Made by a program: the position numbers and the translations under genes. The notes under the pieces are model-generated. The model made no database searches. It saw nothing but the letters and a program-made list of their open reading frames with translations, and was not told the origin of the DNA. Shown piece after piece: positions 34,308-42,748 of a DNA stretch of 64,000 nt; positions within the stretch are counted from its first letter, which is position 1, and every line of letters begins with the position of its first letter. This DNA comes from Candidatus Schekmanbacteria bacterium (GTDB taxonomy: Bacteria; Schekmanbacteria; GWA2-38-11; J061): assembly GCA_016219965.1 (NCBI GenBank), contig JACRJM010000015.1:467857-531856 (forward strand), in the 5' to 3' direction.

Positions 34308-34326
34308 ATACAAAATGGAGGTTGTC

Positions 34327-34623
34327 ATGCAGAAAAGAAAAAAAGGAAAAAAAGAGAGCAAGGCATGCTGTGGTTCCGGAATGGTATCCGCCATGAAAGG
34401 GTGCTGTAAGGTGGACGCGGTTGTCCCGGTTGATTCAAGGGGACAGATAGTGCTGCCAAAGGAACTTCGAAAAAGAGCAGGGATCAAGGAAGGAGAAAAG
34501 ATTGCGTTAATAAGCTGTGAGACCGGAGGGGATGTAATGTGCATTGCCCTGGTAAAGGCAGATCATTTTGCGGAAATGGTAAAAGGCGCTCTTGGACCGA
34601 TGCTTAAAGACATAATGGAATAA
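34327..34623 (+). CDS. HgcC-like (HgcAB-associated) AbrB/SpoVT-family protein
   Basis: A 98-residue protein. GGAGG at 34317-34321 is five bases before the ATG at 34327. The N-terminus is Lys-rich and then Cys-rich: ACCGSGMVSAMKGCC. It leads into an AbrB/MazE swapped-hairpin domain with VDSRGQIVLPKELRKRAGI, the DNA-binding signature. The C-terminus (LVKADHFAEMVKGALGPML) matches what I know of HgcAB-associated proteins, first noted beside the mercury-methylation genes hgcAB. No hgcA or hgcB is in this window; the partner here is arsM, 28 bp downstream. A thiol metal(loid)-sensing regulator is the likely role (inference). Confidence 0.78.
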   Translation: MQKRKKGKKESKACCGSGMVSAMKGCCKVDAVVPVDSRGQIVLPKELRKRAGIKEGEKIALISCETGGDVMCIALVKADHFAEMVKGALGPMLKDIME

Positions 34624-34651
34624 GGGATAATTCTTATATGAGGGATATACT

Positions 34652-35479
34652 ATGGAAAAAGAAGAAATAAAAAAGGCTGTAAGGGAAGGTTATGGGAAGA
34701 TTGCCAGAGGTGGAGGCTCATGCTGCGGTCCTTCAAAATCATGCGGTGATGCTTCTGATCTTAGAAAGAACATAAGCAAAATGATTGGCTACAATGATGA
34801 AGAACTTAAAACAGTGCCAGGAGATGCCAATCTCGGTCTTGGATGCGGGAACCCAATCGCTATTGCACTTTTAAAAGAAGGAGAAACTGTTCTTGACCTC
34901 GGCTCAGGTGCAGGACTTGACTGTTTCATTTCAGCAAAAGCAGTTGGTGAAAAGGGGAAGGTAATAGGGGTTGACATGACTCCGGACATGCTTGACAAAG
35001 CTAGAAAGAATGCCGCGGATGGAAACTATAAAAATGTCGAATTCAGGCTTGGGGAAATTGAAAATCTTCCGGTTGCAAACGACTATGTGGATGTAGTAAT
35101 CTCAAATTGCGTCATAAACCTAGCTCCCGACAAAAAAAGGGTATTCGACGAAGCTTTCAGGGTGTTAAAACCGGGTGGAAGGATAGTTGTTTCGGATGTT
35201 GTATATGTAAAAAAACTGCCTCAGGAAATCCTTGAAAAGATTTCAGCATATGTGGGATGTATTGCAGGAGCCTTAAAAAAAGAGGAATATATTGAAGCAA
35301 TAAGCAATGCGGGTTTTACGGCAGTCAGCATAATGAACGAAAAATCTTTTCCGCCGGAAGGAACTCACGAATTCCGTGGGTCAGGAGAGTTTATGAAACA
35401 GTTTAATATTCCGGTGGAAAAAATAAAAGAAATTGCCGGCTCAGTATTAAGTATTACTGTGACGGGAAGTAAACCGTAA
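34652..35479 (+). CDS. arsM: Arsenite methyltransferase
   Basis: A 275-residue class I SAM-dependent methyltransferase. The N-terminal CCGPSKSC cysteines and an LGLGCGNP motif precede LDLGSGAGLDCFI (SAM motif I, about residues 87-99). VDMTPDMLDKARKNA, VVISNCVINLAPDK and the AYVGCIAGAL segment carry the conserved ArsM cysteines that bind As(III). It methylates arsenite stepwise to mono-, di- and trimethyl species using SAM and thiols. It follows the HgcC-like gene by 28 bp and shares its operator. No arsB, arsC or arsR gene is visible. Confidence 0.92.
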   Translation: MEKEEIKKAVREGYGKIARGGGSCCGPSKSCGDASDLRKNISKMIGYNDEELKTVPGDANLGLGCGNPIAIALLKEGETVLDLGSGAGLDCFISAKAVGEKGKVIGVDMTPDMLDKARKNAADGNYKNVEFRLGEIENLPVANDYVDVVISNCVINLAPDKKRVFDEAFRVLKPGGRIVVSDVVYVKKLPQEILEKISAYVGCIAGALKKEEYIEAISNAGFTAVSIMNEKSFPPEGTHEFRGSGEFMKQFNIPVEKIKEIAGSVLSITVTGSKP

Positions 35480-35505
35480 AAGGTATAATTTTTGGAGGAC
35501 AGGAC

Positions 35506-36222
35506 ATTAGCATTCGTTTAATCTCACTGCAAATAGGAAGCGTCAGGACGTATGGAGCTGAAGGTTCAGATGATCCGGCGGACCGTCCCCAGAATATATG
35601 GACAAGCGGATTTATCAAAGAGCCTGTTGATGATAAACTATGGGCAGGCAAGGAAGGTATAGAGGGAGATGGACAGGCAGACCGTAAGAATCATGGAGGC
35701 GCTGACAAGGCTATACTTGCATACTCCGCAGGGCATTACCCTGTGTGGAGAAAAGAACTTAATCTTCCTCAGCTTGCTTATGGGGCATTCGGTGAAAATT
35801 TCACAATCGAAGGACAGGATGAAGATTCGGTTTGTATAGGTGATATTTATTTAATAGGAGAAATACGGGTACAGGTTTCACAGCCCCGCCAGCCATGCTG
35901 GAAACTTGCAAAGTTCCTGAATGTAAGCGATCTAGTTGCCCGTGTGCAGGATACAGGACGCACAGGTTGGTATCTCAGAGTTCTTACTGAAGGTTTCATT
36001 GAAAGCAACCTGCCTGTAACCCTTGCCGAGCGTCCATATCCTGAATGGACTACAAACCTTGCCAGCCGCATAATGCTTAAGTGTACAGAAAACCCTATGG
36101 AGGATGCAGCAAGACTGGCATCATGTCCGGCGCTTTCAATTAGCTGGAAAGAATCTCTGACTGCCATTGCATTTGACGGAAAAGGGAAGGACACTAAGGA
36201 CAGAATATCCGGGCCGCGGTAA
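35506..36222 (+). CDS. MOSC domain protein with apparent ATT start
   Basis: A 238-residue MOSC-domain protein (YiiM-like). The frame runs from the stop at 35470-35472 with no ATG, GTG or TTG before ATG 35743, yet the coding region upstream of 35743 is family-like: ISLQIGSVRTYG, WTSGFIKEPV and NHGGADKAILAYSAGHYPVW. The only well-placed initiator is ATT at 35506, seven bases after GGAGG at 35494-35498. MOSC domains carry sulfur on a conserved Cys (here QPRQPCWKL) for molybdenum-cofactor-type sulfur transfer. Either a rare ATT start or a sequence error explains it. It follows arsM by 26 bp. Confidence 0.82.
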   Translation: MSIRLISLQIGSVRTYGAEGSDDPADRPQNIWTSGFIKEPVDDKLWAGKEGIEGDGQADRKNHGGADKAILAYSAGHYPVWRKELNLPQLAYGAFGENFTIEGQDEDSVCIGDIYLIGEIRVQVSQPRQPCWKLAKFLNVSDLVARVQDTGRTGWYLRVLTEGFIESNLPVTLAERPYPEWTTNLASRIMLKCTENPMEDAARLASCPALSISWKESLTAIAFDGKGKDTKDRISGPR

Positions 36223-36404
36223 TTACTGTTTAACCTGACATTTATCTTATCCCCCTCTTTTTTATTGAAAAAAAAATATCCGGTGTTACAGTCAACAACT
36301 AATTTTTTTTAGAAAAGATGAATACTTGGCAACCTTTTCTATTGGCAATACTCTTTTTGTTTAATGTTTCTTAATCTTTTCATTGAAATTAACTGCATAT
36401 TATT

Positions 36405-38822
36405 ATGGGAATAGGACTATTAAAAAGTAACAGCCTGGTGAGGCAGGCTATATTTATAGCGCTTATATTTTTTATTACTTTTCAGGGTTTGTCCAGAGGA
36501 GAACTAAACGAGAGGATAATAAGCATTAATGTCTCAGGAAACCAGAGGATAGAAGATTCCACGATTTTGGCAAAAGTAAAAAGCAAGGTAGACGACTACA
36601 TGGTCTCTTCATTCATAAGCAATGACGTTAAAAGTATATTTTCTCTCGGCTTTTTCACTGATGTTAAGGTTGAGGCTGACTATACGGCGGAAGGTGTAAA
36701 AATAACCTTTGTAGTCGAGGAAAAACCGACTGTGAGGGGCGTTTCATTTGAAGGAAACAAAGTGCTGGACAATGATAAGCTGAAGGAAGAATCAACTATC
36801 ATTGCTGATAGCATCCTTAACAGAAGCGAGATTGAGAACACCATAAAAAAAATAAGAGTCAAATACCAGGGCGAAGGTTATTATCTTGCGGAAATTGATT
36901 ACAGACTCAGACCGCTTCCAAGGAATTCTGTAGAAGTGGTCTTTAGGATTAAAGAAGGGAACAAGGTTGTTCTTAAGAAGCTCTATTTTCAGGGAAATAA
37001 ATCTTTTTCTGATGATGAGTTAAAAAAGATTTTAAAAACCAGAGAAGACTGGCTATTTGGCTGGGCTACGGAAGCCGGGGATTTCAATGATACAGAATTC
37101 AAGACAGATATGCAGCGAATCGACTCGTTTTATCAGGATAATGGTTTCATAGAAGTTGATATAAGTGAGCCGGATATAGAGATGTCTGCAGACCGAGCTT
37201 TTATGTATATAACAGTCCAGATTAATGAAGGAAGGCAGTTTACGGTAGGAAAACTGGAGATTGAAGGGAACACACTTCTTTCAGATGAGGATGTAGCCAA
37301 TGTGCTGGGGTTCAGGAAAGGCTCTGTTTTCAGCAGAGGAAAGCTTGAAAAAGGAATTGCAGACCTCAGCGATTTTTATTCCCAGAAAGGATACCTCTTT
37401 TCTGACATCGTACCAGTAAGGAATTATCACAAAGATCTCCCTATAGTTAATCTTAATGTATCGATAGAAAAGGGAGAGAAGTTCTACATAGGAAAAATAG
37501 ATATCAAGGGGAATACAAAAACCCGTGACAATGTAGTAAGACGGGAACTAAGCATAAGAGAAGGGGATCAGGCAGACAGCCTGAAATTGCGGCAAAGTAG
37601 GGAAGATGCATTTCAGCTTGGTTATTTCGAGGATGTGAAAATCAAGACTAAAAGAGGGAGCCAAAGGAACCTGCTTGATGTTCAACTTGATGTGGAAGAA
37701 AAGCCTACCGGAACATTGACTTTTGGCGGCGGTTACAGCTCTGCAGAGCAGATTGTAGGAATGGTAAGCGTATCTGAAGAAAACCTTTTTGGAAAAGGAT
37801 GGAAAGCTTCACTTTCAGGGCAATTCAGTACAAGGACAACAGAGTTCGATTTGAGCTTTGCAGACCCTTATTTCCTGGACAGAAACCTTCTTGCAGGAAT
37901 TGACCTTTACAATACAAAGACTGAAGATTTCTCCAACAATGACTACGTATTAAAAAGGACCGGAGGAAGGCTTAAGTTCGGATGGATGTTATATGAAAGA
38001 TTCCGGGCCAATATATTCCCTTCCATATCAATGACAAATACGACAAGGATAACATCGAGGAAAGATATTATACAGAGTGCCAGAAGAACATTCTTAAGTG
38101 ATTTCATATCTGGAAAAGTATCGAAAGCCGATTTGAGAGATGATTTGGACACATGGAGGAAGTATAAAAACTCAATTTATCTCAAAGAGCTTCAGAAATC
38201 TTCCGGTTCATTAAGCGAAAACAGTATTTATATGAGCGTTTCAAGAACCACCTATAACAACCCCATTTTCCCGACTGCTGGTTCAAACATAGAGTTATCC
38301 TATGAGCCTGTTGGAGGGCCTCTTGGAGGTGACGTAGGGTTTTACAGGATGGAGCTTGATGCAAGCTATTATTATCCCTGGAAATGGGGGACTTCATGGC
38401 ATATACGCGGACTTTTAGGTTATGTTGACGGTTATTTTGGAAAAGAAGAACCTATTTATGAGAGATTCAAGCTCGGAGGTTCAAAGGACCTAAGAGGTTA
38501 CAAAGAACAGACTATTGGTCCAAAAGACAAGGCAAACTCTGACTGGAATTTAGGCGGGAATAAAGAGATTGTAATGAACCTGGAATATATCGTTCCAATT
38601 TTACCAAATCAGTTCCAATTGGTCCTTTTTTATGATATGGGAGATGCTGTGGGAAACGGACAAACATTTCCACCGAGCACAATGAAGAAAAGTGTGGGTA
38701 TAGGCGCCCGTCTGGCGCTTCCAATCGGACCTGTTCGTTTGGATCTTGGGTATGCGCTTGATCAGGAAAAGGGGGAATCTCCAGTGCAGTTCCATTTCGG
38801 GGTTGGGGGATCATTCTTTTAA
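36405..38822 (+). CDS. bamA: Outer membrane protein assembly factor BamA
   Basis: An 805-residue Omp85-family protein: signal peptide-like helix (about residues 12-32), five POTRA domains (starting ISINVSGNQRIEDS near 39, VRGVSFEGNKVLD near 111, KKLYFQGNKSFSD near 191, GKLEIEGNTLLSD near 282, GKIDIKGNTKTRD near 365) and a C-terminal 16-strand surface-antigen barrel. LGGSKDLRGYKEQ is the VRGF/Y-type lid motif, and the protein ends with the aromatic signature FHFGVGGSFF. It inserts beta-barrel proteins into the outer membrane. It heads the envelope operon with skp, lpxD, fabZ, lpxA and lpxB. Confidence 0.96.
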   Translation: MGIGLLKSNSLVRQAIFIALIFFITFQGLSRGELNERIISINVSGNQRIEDSTILAKVKSKVDDYMVSSFISNDVKSIFSLGFFTDVKVEADYTAEGVKITFVVEEKPTVRGVSFEGNKVLDNDKLKEESTIIADSILNRSEIENTIKKIRVKYQGEGYYLAEIDYRLRPLPRNSVEVVFRIKEGNKVVLKKLYFQGNKSFSDDELKKILKTREDWLFGWATEAGDFNDTEFKTDMQRIDSFYQDNGFIEVDISEPDIEMSADRAFMYITVQINEGRQFTVGKLEIEGNTLLSDEDVANVLGFRKGSVFSRGKLEKGIADLSDFYSQKGYLFSDIVPVRNYHKDLPIVNLNVSIEKGEKFYIGKIDIKGNTKTRDNVVRRELSIREGDQADSLKLRQSREDAFQLGYFEDVKIKTKRGSQRNLLDVQLDVEEKPTGTLTFGGGYSSAEQIVGMVSVSEENLFGKGWKASLSGQFSTRTTEFDLSFADPYFLDRNLLAGIDLYNTKTEDFSNNDYVLKRTGGRLKFGWMLYERFRANIFPSISMTNTTRITSRKDIIQSARRTFLSDFISGKVSKADLRDDLDTWRKYKNSIYLKELQKSSGSLSENSIYMSVSRTTYNNPIFPTAGSNIELSYEPVGGPLGGDVGFYRMELDASYYYPWKWGTSWHIRGLLGYVDGYFGKEEPIYERFKLGGSKDLRGYKEQTIGPKDKANSDWNLGGNKEIVMNLEYIVPILPNQFQLVLFYDMGDAVGNGQTFPPSTMKKSVGIGARLALPIGPVRLDLGYALDQEKGESPVQFHFGVGGSFF

Positions 38823-38854
38823 TCAGGCTTTTAATCAAAAGGGAGAGGGAAAAA

Positions 38855-39427
38855 ATGAAAAAAGTTTCATTAATGTTGACAGTAGTTTTTTTGATGTTTA
38901 TCCCCTACATGGCATTCCCAATAGAGGGGAAAATAGGAATAGTGGATCTGCAGCAGGTGCTTAATGATTCCAAGAAGGGCAAAGAGGCAATAAAAATGCT
39001 TGAAAGTGAATTTGACCTTAAGAAGAAAGATATGGATGAAAAAGAAAAAGAGCTTCAGTCATTACAGGATGAAATGGTAAAACGCGCAGCCTTCTGGAGC
39101 GACAAAGTAAAGGCTGAAAAGGAAGATGAGTTCAACAAAAAGCTGAAGAACTGGAAGAGGCTGCAGGTTGATATCAAGGATGAGTTTGAAAGAAAAAATA
39201 AATCCTATACTGATAAGATTCTTGCTGATATTATAGATCTTGTAAAGCAGGTTGGAAAAAGAGACGGTTACAACATTATACTTGAGAAACAAAATGCCAT
39301 TTATTCGTCAGATGTGGTAGATTTGACACCGCGTGTTATTGAGCTTTATGACAGTGTGAATTCATCAACATCAACTTCGGCCGGTTCGGCTTCTGCAGGA
39401 ACAGGCAACTCTGCACCTGCAAAATAA
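38855..39427 (+). CDS. skp: Skp/OmpH family periplasmic chaperone
   Basis: A 190-residue protein with a signal peptide (about residues 1-22). It starts its mature part with EGKIGIVDLQQVLNDSKKGKEA and then has two long charged coiled-coil helices (about 45-125). IIDLVKQVGKRDGYNIILEKQNAIYSSD is the typical Skp C-terminal body. The Ser/Ala-rich tail is low-complexity. Skp trimers hold unfolded outer-membrane proteins for BamA, encoded 32 bp upstream. Confidence 0.92.
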   Translation: MKKVSLMLTVVFLMFIPYMAFPIEGKIGIVDLQQVLNDSKKGKEAIKMLESEFDLKKKDMDEKEKELQSLQDEMVKRAAFWSDKVKAEKEDEFNKKLKNWKRLQVDIKDEFERKNKSYTDKILADIIDLVKQVGKRDGYNIILEKQNAIYSSDVVDLTPRVIELYDSVNSSTSTSAGSASAGTGNSAPAK

Positions 39428-39445
39428 AAATTGGAGGTCTTGATT

Positions 39446-40477
39446 GTGAAAACCCTCAGGGAGCTTGCTGATTTTTTAGGCGGAAAGATAATAGGAAATC
39501 CTGATACCCAGATAAAAGGGGTGTCCGGTATAGAAAATGCAAAGGAGGGTGACATTACTTTCATTGCAAGCCCGAAATATATTGATGCAGCGAAAACTAC
39601 CAATGCGTCCGCAATTATCGCACCTGAAGATATTCCCGGATGTAATGCTGCCAAGCTGGTTGTGAAAAATCCATATCTTGGTTTTGCAAGGACTGTCGAA
39701 CTTTTTCTTGTCAGAAAAAGAGAGCCGCACGGTGTTGATGATAAGGCAAACATCGGGAACAACGTGACGCTGGGGAAAGACATATCAATATTTGCTTACG
39801 CCGTGATTGACAATGATGTGAAAGTGGGGGACAGGGTTACAATATATCCCGGAGTTTTTGTCGGAAGGGGCTCGGTCATAGGTAACGATACAATTATTTA
39901 CGCGAATAATGCAATACGGGAAGAAACGTCAATAGGGCAGAGAGTAATAATACATTCCAACTGTTCCATCGGAGGCGATGGCTTCGGGTTTGTTCAGGAA
40001 AAAGGAAAACATTTAAAAATACCGCAGGTTGGAAATGTAGTTATAGAAGATGATGTTGAGGTAGGGGCAAACGTTTGTATAGACAGGGCAACTCTCGGTA
40101 CGACTATCATAAGAAAAGGGACCAAGATAGATAACCATGTCCAGATTGCCCACAATGTTGATATAGGCGAGAACTGCATTCTTGTTTCGCAGGTCGGTAT
40201 CTCCGGAAGCTGCAAGATAGGGAACAATGTTGTCCTTGCTGGACAAGTAGGAATTGCAGACCACATAAGGATTGGAGACAATGTTATCGTCGGTGCAAAA
40301 TCAGGCGTAGGACGCAATGTGCCTGCAAATTCTCTGATAAGCGGCGCTCCGGCCTATGAACACAGCAAGTGGAGGAGGACGCAGGCTTGTCTCCCAAAAC
40401 TTTCTGATGCGTTTAAAACAATCAGGAGTCTGGAGAAGAGGATAAAACATCTGGAGAAGAAGTTAGATTCAAAATAA
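39446..40477 (+). CDS. lpxD: UDP-3-O-acylglucosamine N-acyltransferase
   Basis: A 343-residue LpxD. GGAGG at 39433-39437 is eight bases before the GTG at 39446, which gives the usual MKTLRELADFLGG start; the TTG at 39431 precedes the Shine-Dalgarno site. Domains: N-terminal uridine-binding domain (to about 100) and a left-handed beta-helix of hexapeptide repeats, with the catalytic His in QIAHNVDIG. It adds the second (N-linked) hydroxyacyl chain to UDP-3-O-acylglucosamine in lipid A synthesis. It lies in the order bamA-skp-lpxD-fabZ-lpxA. Confidence 0.95.
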   Translation: MKTLRELADFLGGKIIGNPDTQIKGVSGIENAKEGDITFIASPKYIDAAKTTNASAIIAPEDIPGCNAAKLVVKNPYLGFARTVELFLVRKREPHGVDDKANIGNNVTLGKDISIFAYAVIDNDVKVGDRVTIYPGVFVGRGSVIGNDTIIYANNAIREETSIGQRVIIHSNCSIGGDGFGFVQEKGKHLKIPQVGNVVIEDDVEVGANVCIDRATLGTTIIRKGTKIDNHVQIAHNVDIGENCILVSQVGISGSCKIGNNVVLAGQVGIADHIRIGDNVIVGAKSGVGRNVPANSLISGAPAYEHSKWRRTQACLPKLSDAFKTIRSLEKRIKHLEKKLDSK

Positions 40478-40505
40478 CTTAAAAGTTTTAATGGTGGAGA
40501 ATGAT

Positions 40506-40967
40506 ATGCTTTTCGGAATAGACAGAATCCTTCAGCTTTTGCCGCATAGATACCCGTTTCTGATGGTTGACAAGGTGCTTGAGTTCGAGAAGGAAAAAAG
40601 GATTGTGGGTATCAAGAACGTCACTGCGAATGAGCCCTATTTCATGGGGCATTTCGGAGAGTATCCGGTGATGCCCGGAGTTATGATAGTAGAGGCGCTT
40701 GCACAGCTTGGATGTATACTCCTCCTTGAAAGCACTGGAGAGCTTCAGAAACTTGTGTATTTCAGGAGTATTGAAAATGTGAAGTTCAGAAAAAAGGTAC
40801 GTCCCGGTGATGTTATGAAAATGGAAGTCATAGTCACAAAAAGGAAAGGCCCTCTCTGGAAGGTTGATGCCAAGGCTTTTGTCGATGATGAAATAGTAAC
40901 CGAGGGGGTACTTCACGCATTCGCCTCAGATGAGACAGTCGCCGAACTAAAGGGAAAAAACAAGTAA
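40506..40967 (+). CDS. fabZ: 3-hydroxyacyl-ACP dehydratase FabZ
   Basis: A 153-residue hot-dog-fold dehydratase. TGGAGA (40494-40499) six bases upstream supports ATG 40506 over ATG 40491. Motifs: LPHRYPFLMVDKV near the start, GHFGEYPVMPG with the active-site His (the usual GHFP Pro is Gly here) and EALAQLG with the catalytic Glu. It dehydrates 3-hydroxyacyl-ACP in fatty-acid synthesis and competes with LpxA and LpxD for hydroxyacyl-ACP. It sits between them as in many Gram-negatives. Confidence 0.95.
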   Translation: MLFGIDRILQLLPHRYPFLMVDKVLEFEKEKRIVGIKNVTANEPYFMGHFGEYPVMPGVMIVEALAQLGCILLLESTGELQKLVYFRSIENVKFRKKVRPGDVMKMEVIVTKRKGPLWKVDAKAFVDDEIVTEGVLHAFASDETVAELKGKNK

Positions 40968-40968
40968 A

Positions 40969-41763
40969 ATGATCCATAAAACAGCTATAATCGAAGAAGG
41001 TGCAGTAATAGGAAACAATGTAACTATTGGTCCCTTTTCTATAGTAGGAAAGGATGCAGTTATCGGAGACGGGACAGTCCTGTCGTCAAATGTATTGATT
41101 GAAGGGTGGACAACTTTAGGCAAAGACTGCCAGATAGGCTCTGGCGCGAAAGTCGGCGGTCCGCCTCAGGATTTCAAATACAAGGGAGAGAAGTCGTTCG
41201 TCGTTATAGGTGATGGCACAATAATAAGGGAATATGTGACAGTCCACAGGTCATCCAAGGAAGGCGGAACTACAAGGGTGGGCAGCGGCTCTATGCTCAT
41301 GGCATATTCCCACATAGCCCATGACTGTTCGATTGGGAACAATGTTGTAATAACAAATTATGCAGGGCTCTCAGGACATGTCACAGTAGAGGACAGGGCT
41401 ATAATATCAGGTTTTGTAGGAATACATCAGTTTTGCCGCATCGGTAAGCTTGCACTTGTAAGGGGATTTTCCGGCATTTCAAAGGATATAGCGCCTTTCA
41501 CTATTGTGTGGGGAATAACCACAGTGCCTTACGGTCTCAATCTCGTGGGGCTGAAGAGGAGCGGTGTATCAACAGCAGGGATAAAGGAACTCAAAAATGT
41601 TTACCGTATCTTTTTCCAGAGCGGCCTTACCAATGAGGAAGCATTATCAAAGATAGAAACCGAAGTTGAACAGACGGAAGAAGTGAAACACTTTGTGGAA
41701 TTCGTAAAGAGTTCCAAACGCGGTGTATGTAAAAAAGAAAAAGAAGAAGGAGACGTATTTTGA
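40969..41763 (+). CDS. lpxA: UDP-N-acetylglucosamine O-acyltransferase LpxA
   Basis: A 264-residue LpxA, beginning with IHKTAIIEEGAVIGNNVTIGPF and built from a left-handed beta-helix of hexapeptide repeats. The catalytic His lies in HIAHDC (about residue 117), and HQFCRIG and SGISKDIAPF follow. It transfers a 3-hydroxyacyl chain to UDP-GlcNAc (or to its 3-amino analogue in some bacteria). Its stop overlaps the Gfo/Idh gene by 4 bp, unlike the usual direct lpxA-lpxB arrangement. Confidence 0.95.
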   Translation: MIHKTAIIEEGAVIGNNVTIGPFSIVGKDAVIGDGTVLSSNVLIEGWTTLGKDCQIGSGAKVGGPPQDFKYKGEKSFVVIGDGTIIREYVTVHRSSKEGGTTRVGSGSMLMAYSHIAHDCSIGNNVVITNYAGLSGHVTVEDRAIISGFVGIHQFCRIGKLALVRGFSGISKDIAPFTIVWGITTVPYGLNLVGLKRSGVSTAGIKELKNVYRIFFQSGLTNEEALSKIETEVEQTEEVKHFVEFVKSSKRGVCKKEKEEGDVF

Positions 41764-42713
41764 ACAAGCTAAGGGCAGGTGTAATAGGTACAGGGCACAT
41801 GGGGCATTACCATGTTAATGTTTATGCTGAACAGCTTACCAACGTGGAACTCGTTGGGATCGCAGATTCCGACCAGAAGAAAGTGTCGGAACTTGCGGAG
41901 AAGTACGGTATTGCAGGCCACACGGATTACCGGGAGCTTCTGAAAAATATCGATGTTGTAAGCATCGCAGTGCCTACAGCGGCACATTATCAGGTCGCCA
42001 GGGACTGCCTTGAGGCAGGGGTTCATGTACTCCTTGAAAAACCGTTTACAACGACTCTTGATCAGGCAAAAGAGCTTCTTGATATTGCCGGCAGAAAAAA
42101 TCTGATTCTTCAGGTTGGTCATGTTGAACGTTTTAACGGTGCTGTGCAGGAGCTTAAAAAGATAGTGAAAGATCCCTATCTTATTGAAAGCCGCAGAATC
42201 GGCCCGTTTATCTCCCGCGTTAAGAATGACAATGTTATTATGGATCTCATGATCCATGATATTGATATAATCCTTAATATCATCGGTGACATGCCTTCCA
42301 GTTTCAGCGCTTACGGGAAAGCCATATGTTCCGGGAAAACTGACGTTGCCTGCGTCCAGCTTCAATTTGACAACGGTTGCATAGCATCTGCCATTTCAAG
42401 CCGTGTATCTGAAAACAAGATGAGGACACTTGCCATAACACAGAAAGACGCATATATATTCCTCGATTATACAGATCAGGATATACACATTCACAGACGG
42501 GCTGAATCAGGCTATCTTGTAAGCAGGCAGGAAATAAGATACAAACAGGAATCCTTTATAGAGCGTATATTTGTTTATAAAGACAACCCGTTGAAGCTTC
42601 AGATAAAGCATCTTATAGACTGTATAACCGACAGGGAAAAGCGTCTTGTTTCCGAGGATGACGAACTGAGATCTCTTGAGCTTGCTCTAAAGATAATAGA
42701 TGCACTCAGATAA
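41760..42713 (+). CDS. Gfo/Idh/MocA oxidoreductase, GnnA-like by position
   Basis: A 317-residue NAD(P)-dependent oxidoreductase: Rossmann motif GVIGTGHMGHYHVNVY, LLEKPFTTTLDQAKELL around residues 94-110 with the family Lys, and MIHDIDIILNIIG near 162-175. In Acidithiobacillus ferrooxidans the UDP-GlcNAc 3-dehydrogenase GnnA is encoded between lpxA and lpxB with the aminotransferase GnnB. Here only the dehydrogenase-like gene is present at that place, overlapping lpxA by 4 bp. Its role in forming a 3-keto or 3-amino lipid A precursor is inference; the family alone does not prove it. Confidence 0.82.
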   Translation: MNKLRAGVIGTGHMGHYHVNVYAEQLTNVELVGIADSDQKKVSELAEKYGIAGHTDYRELLKNIDVVSIAVPTAAHYQVARDCLEAGVHVLLEKPFTTTLDQAKELLDIAGRKNLILQVGHVERFNGAVQELKKIVKDPYLIESRRIGPFISRVKNDNVIMDLMIHDIDIILNIIGDMPSSFSAYGKAICSGKTDVACVQLQFDNGCIASAISSRVSENKMRTLAITQKDAYIFLDYTDQDIHIHRRAESGYLVSRQEIRYKQESFIERIFVYKDNPLKLQIKHLIDCITDREKRLVSEDDELRSLELALKIIDALR

Positions 42714-42748
42714 ATCCGGTTTTTTCCCTATATAGCAAAGTGCCGAGC

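Noticed and set aside
34281-34310. 9-bp tandem repeats resembling the start of a CRISPR or VNTR array
   Set aside because: Only two and a third units, no spacers and no cas genes; position over a promoter favours an operator.
34327-35479. Mercury methylation locus hgcAB
   Set aside because: No corrinoid protein with the NVWCAAGK-type cap helix and no 2[4Fe-4S] ferredoxin is in the window; only the HgcC-like protein is present.
41769-42365. 198-codon antisense frame opposite the Gfo/Idh gene
   Set aside because: No recognisable motif and complete overlap with a strongly supported gene.
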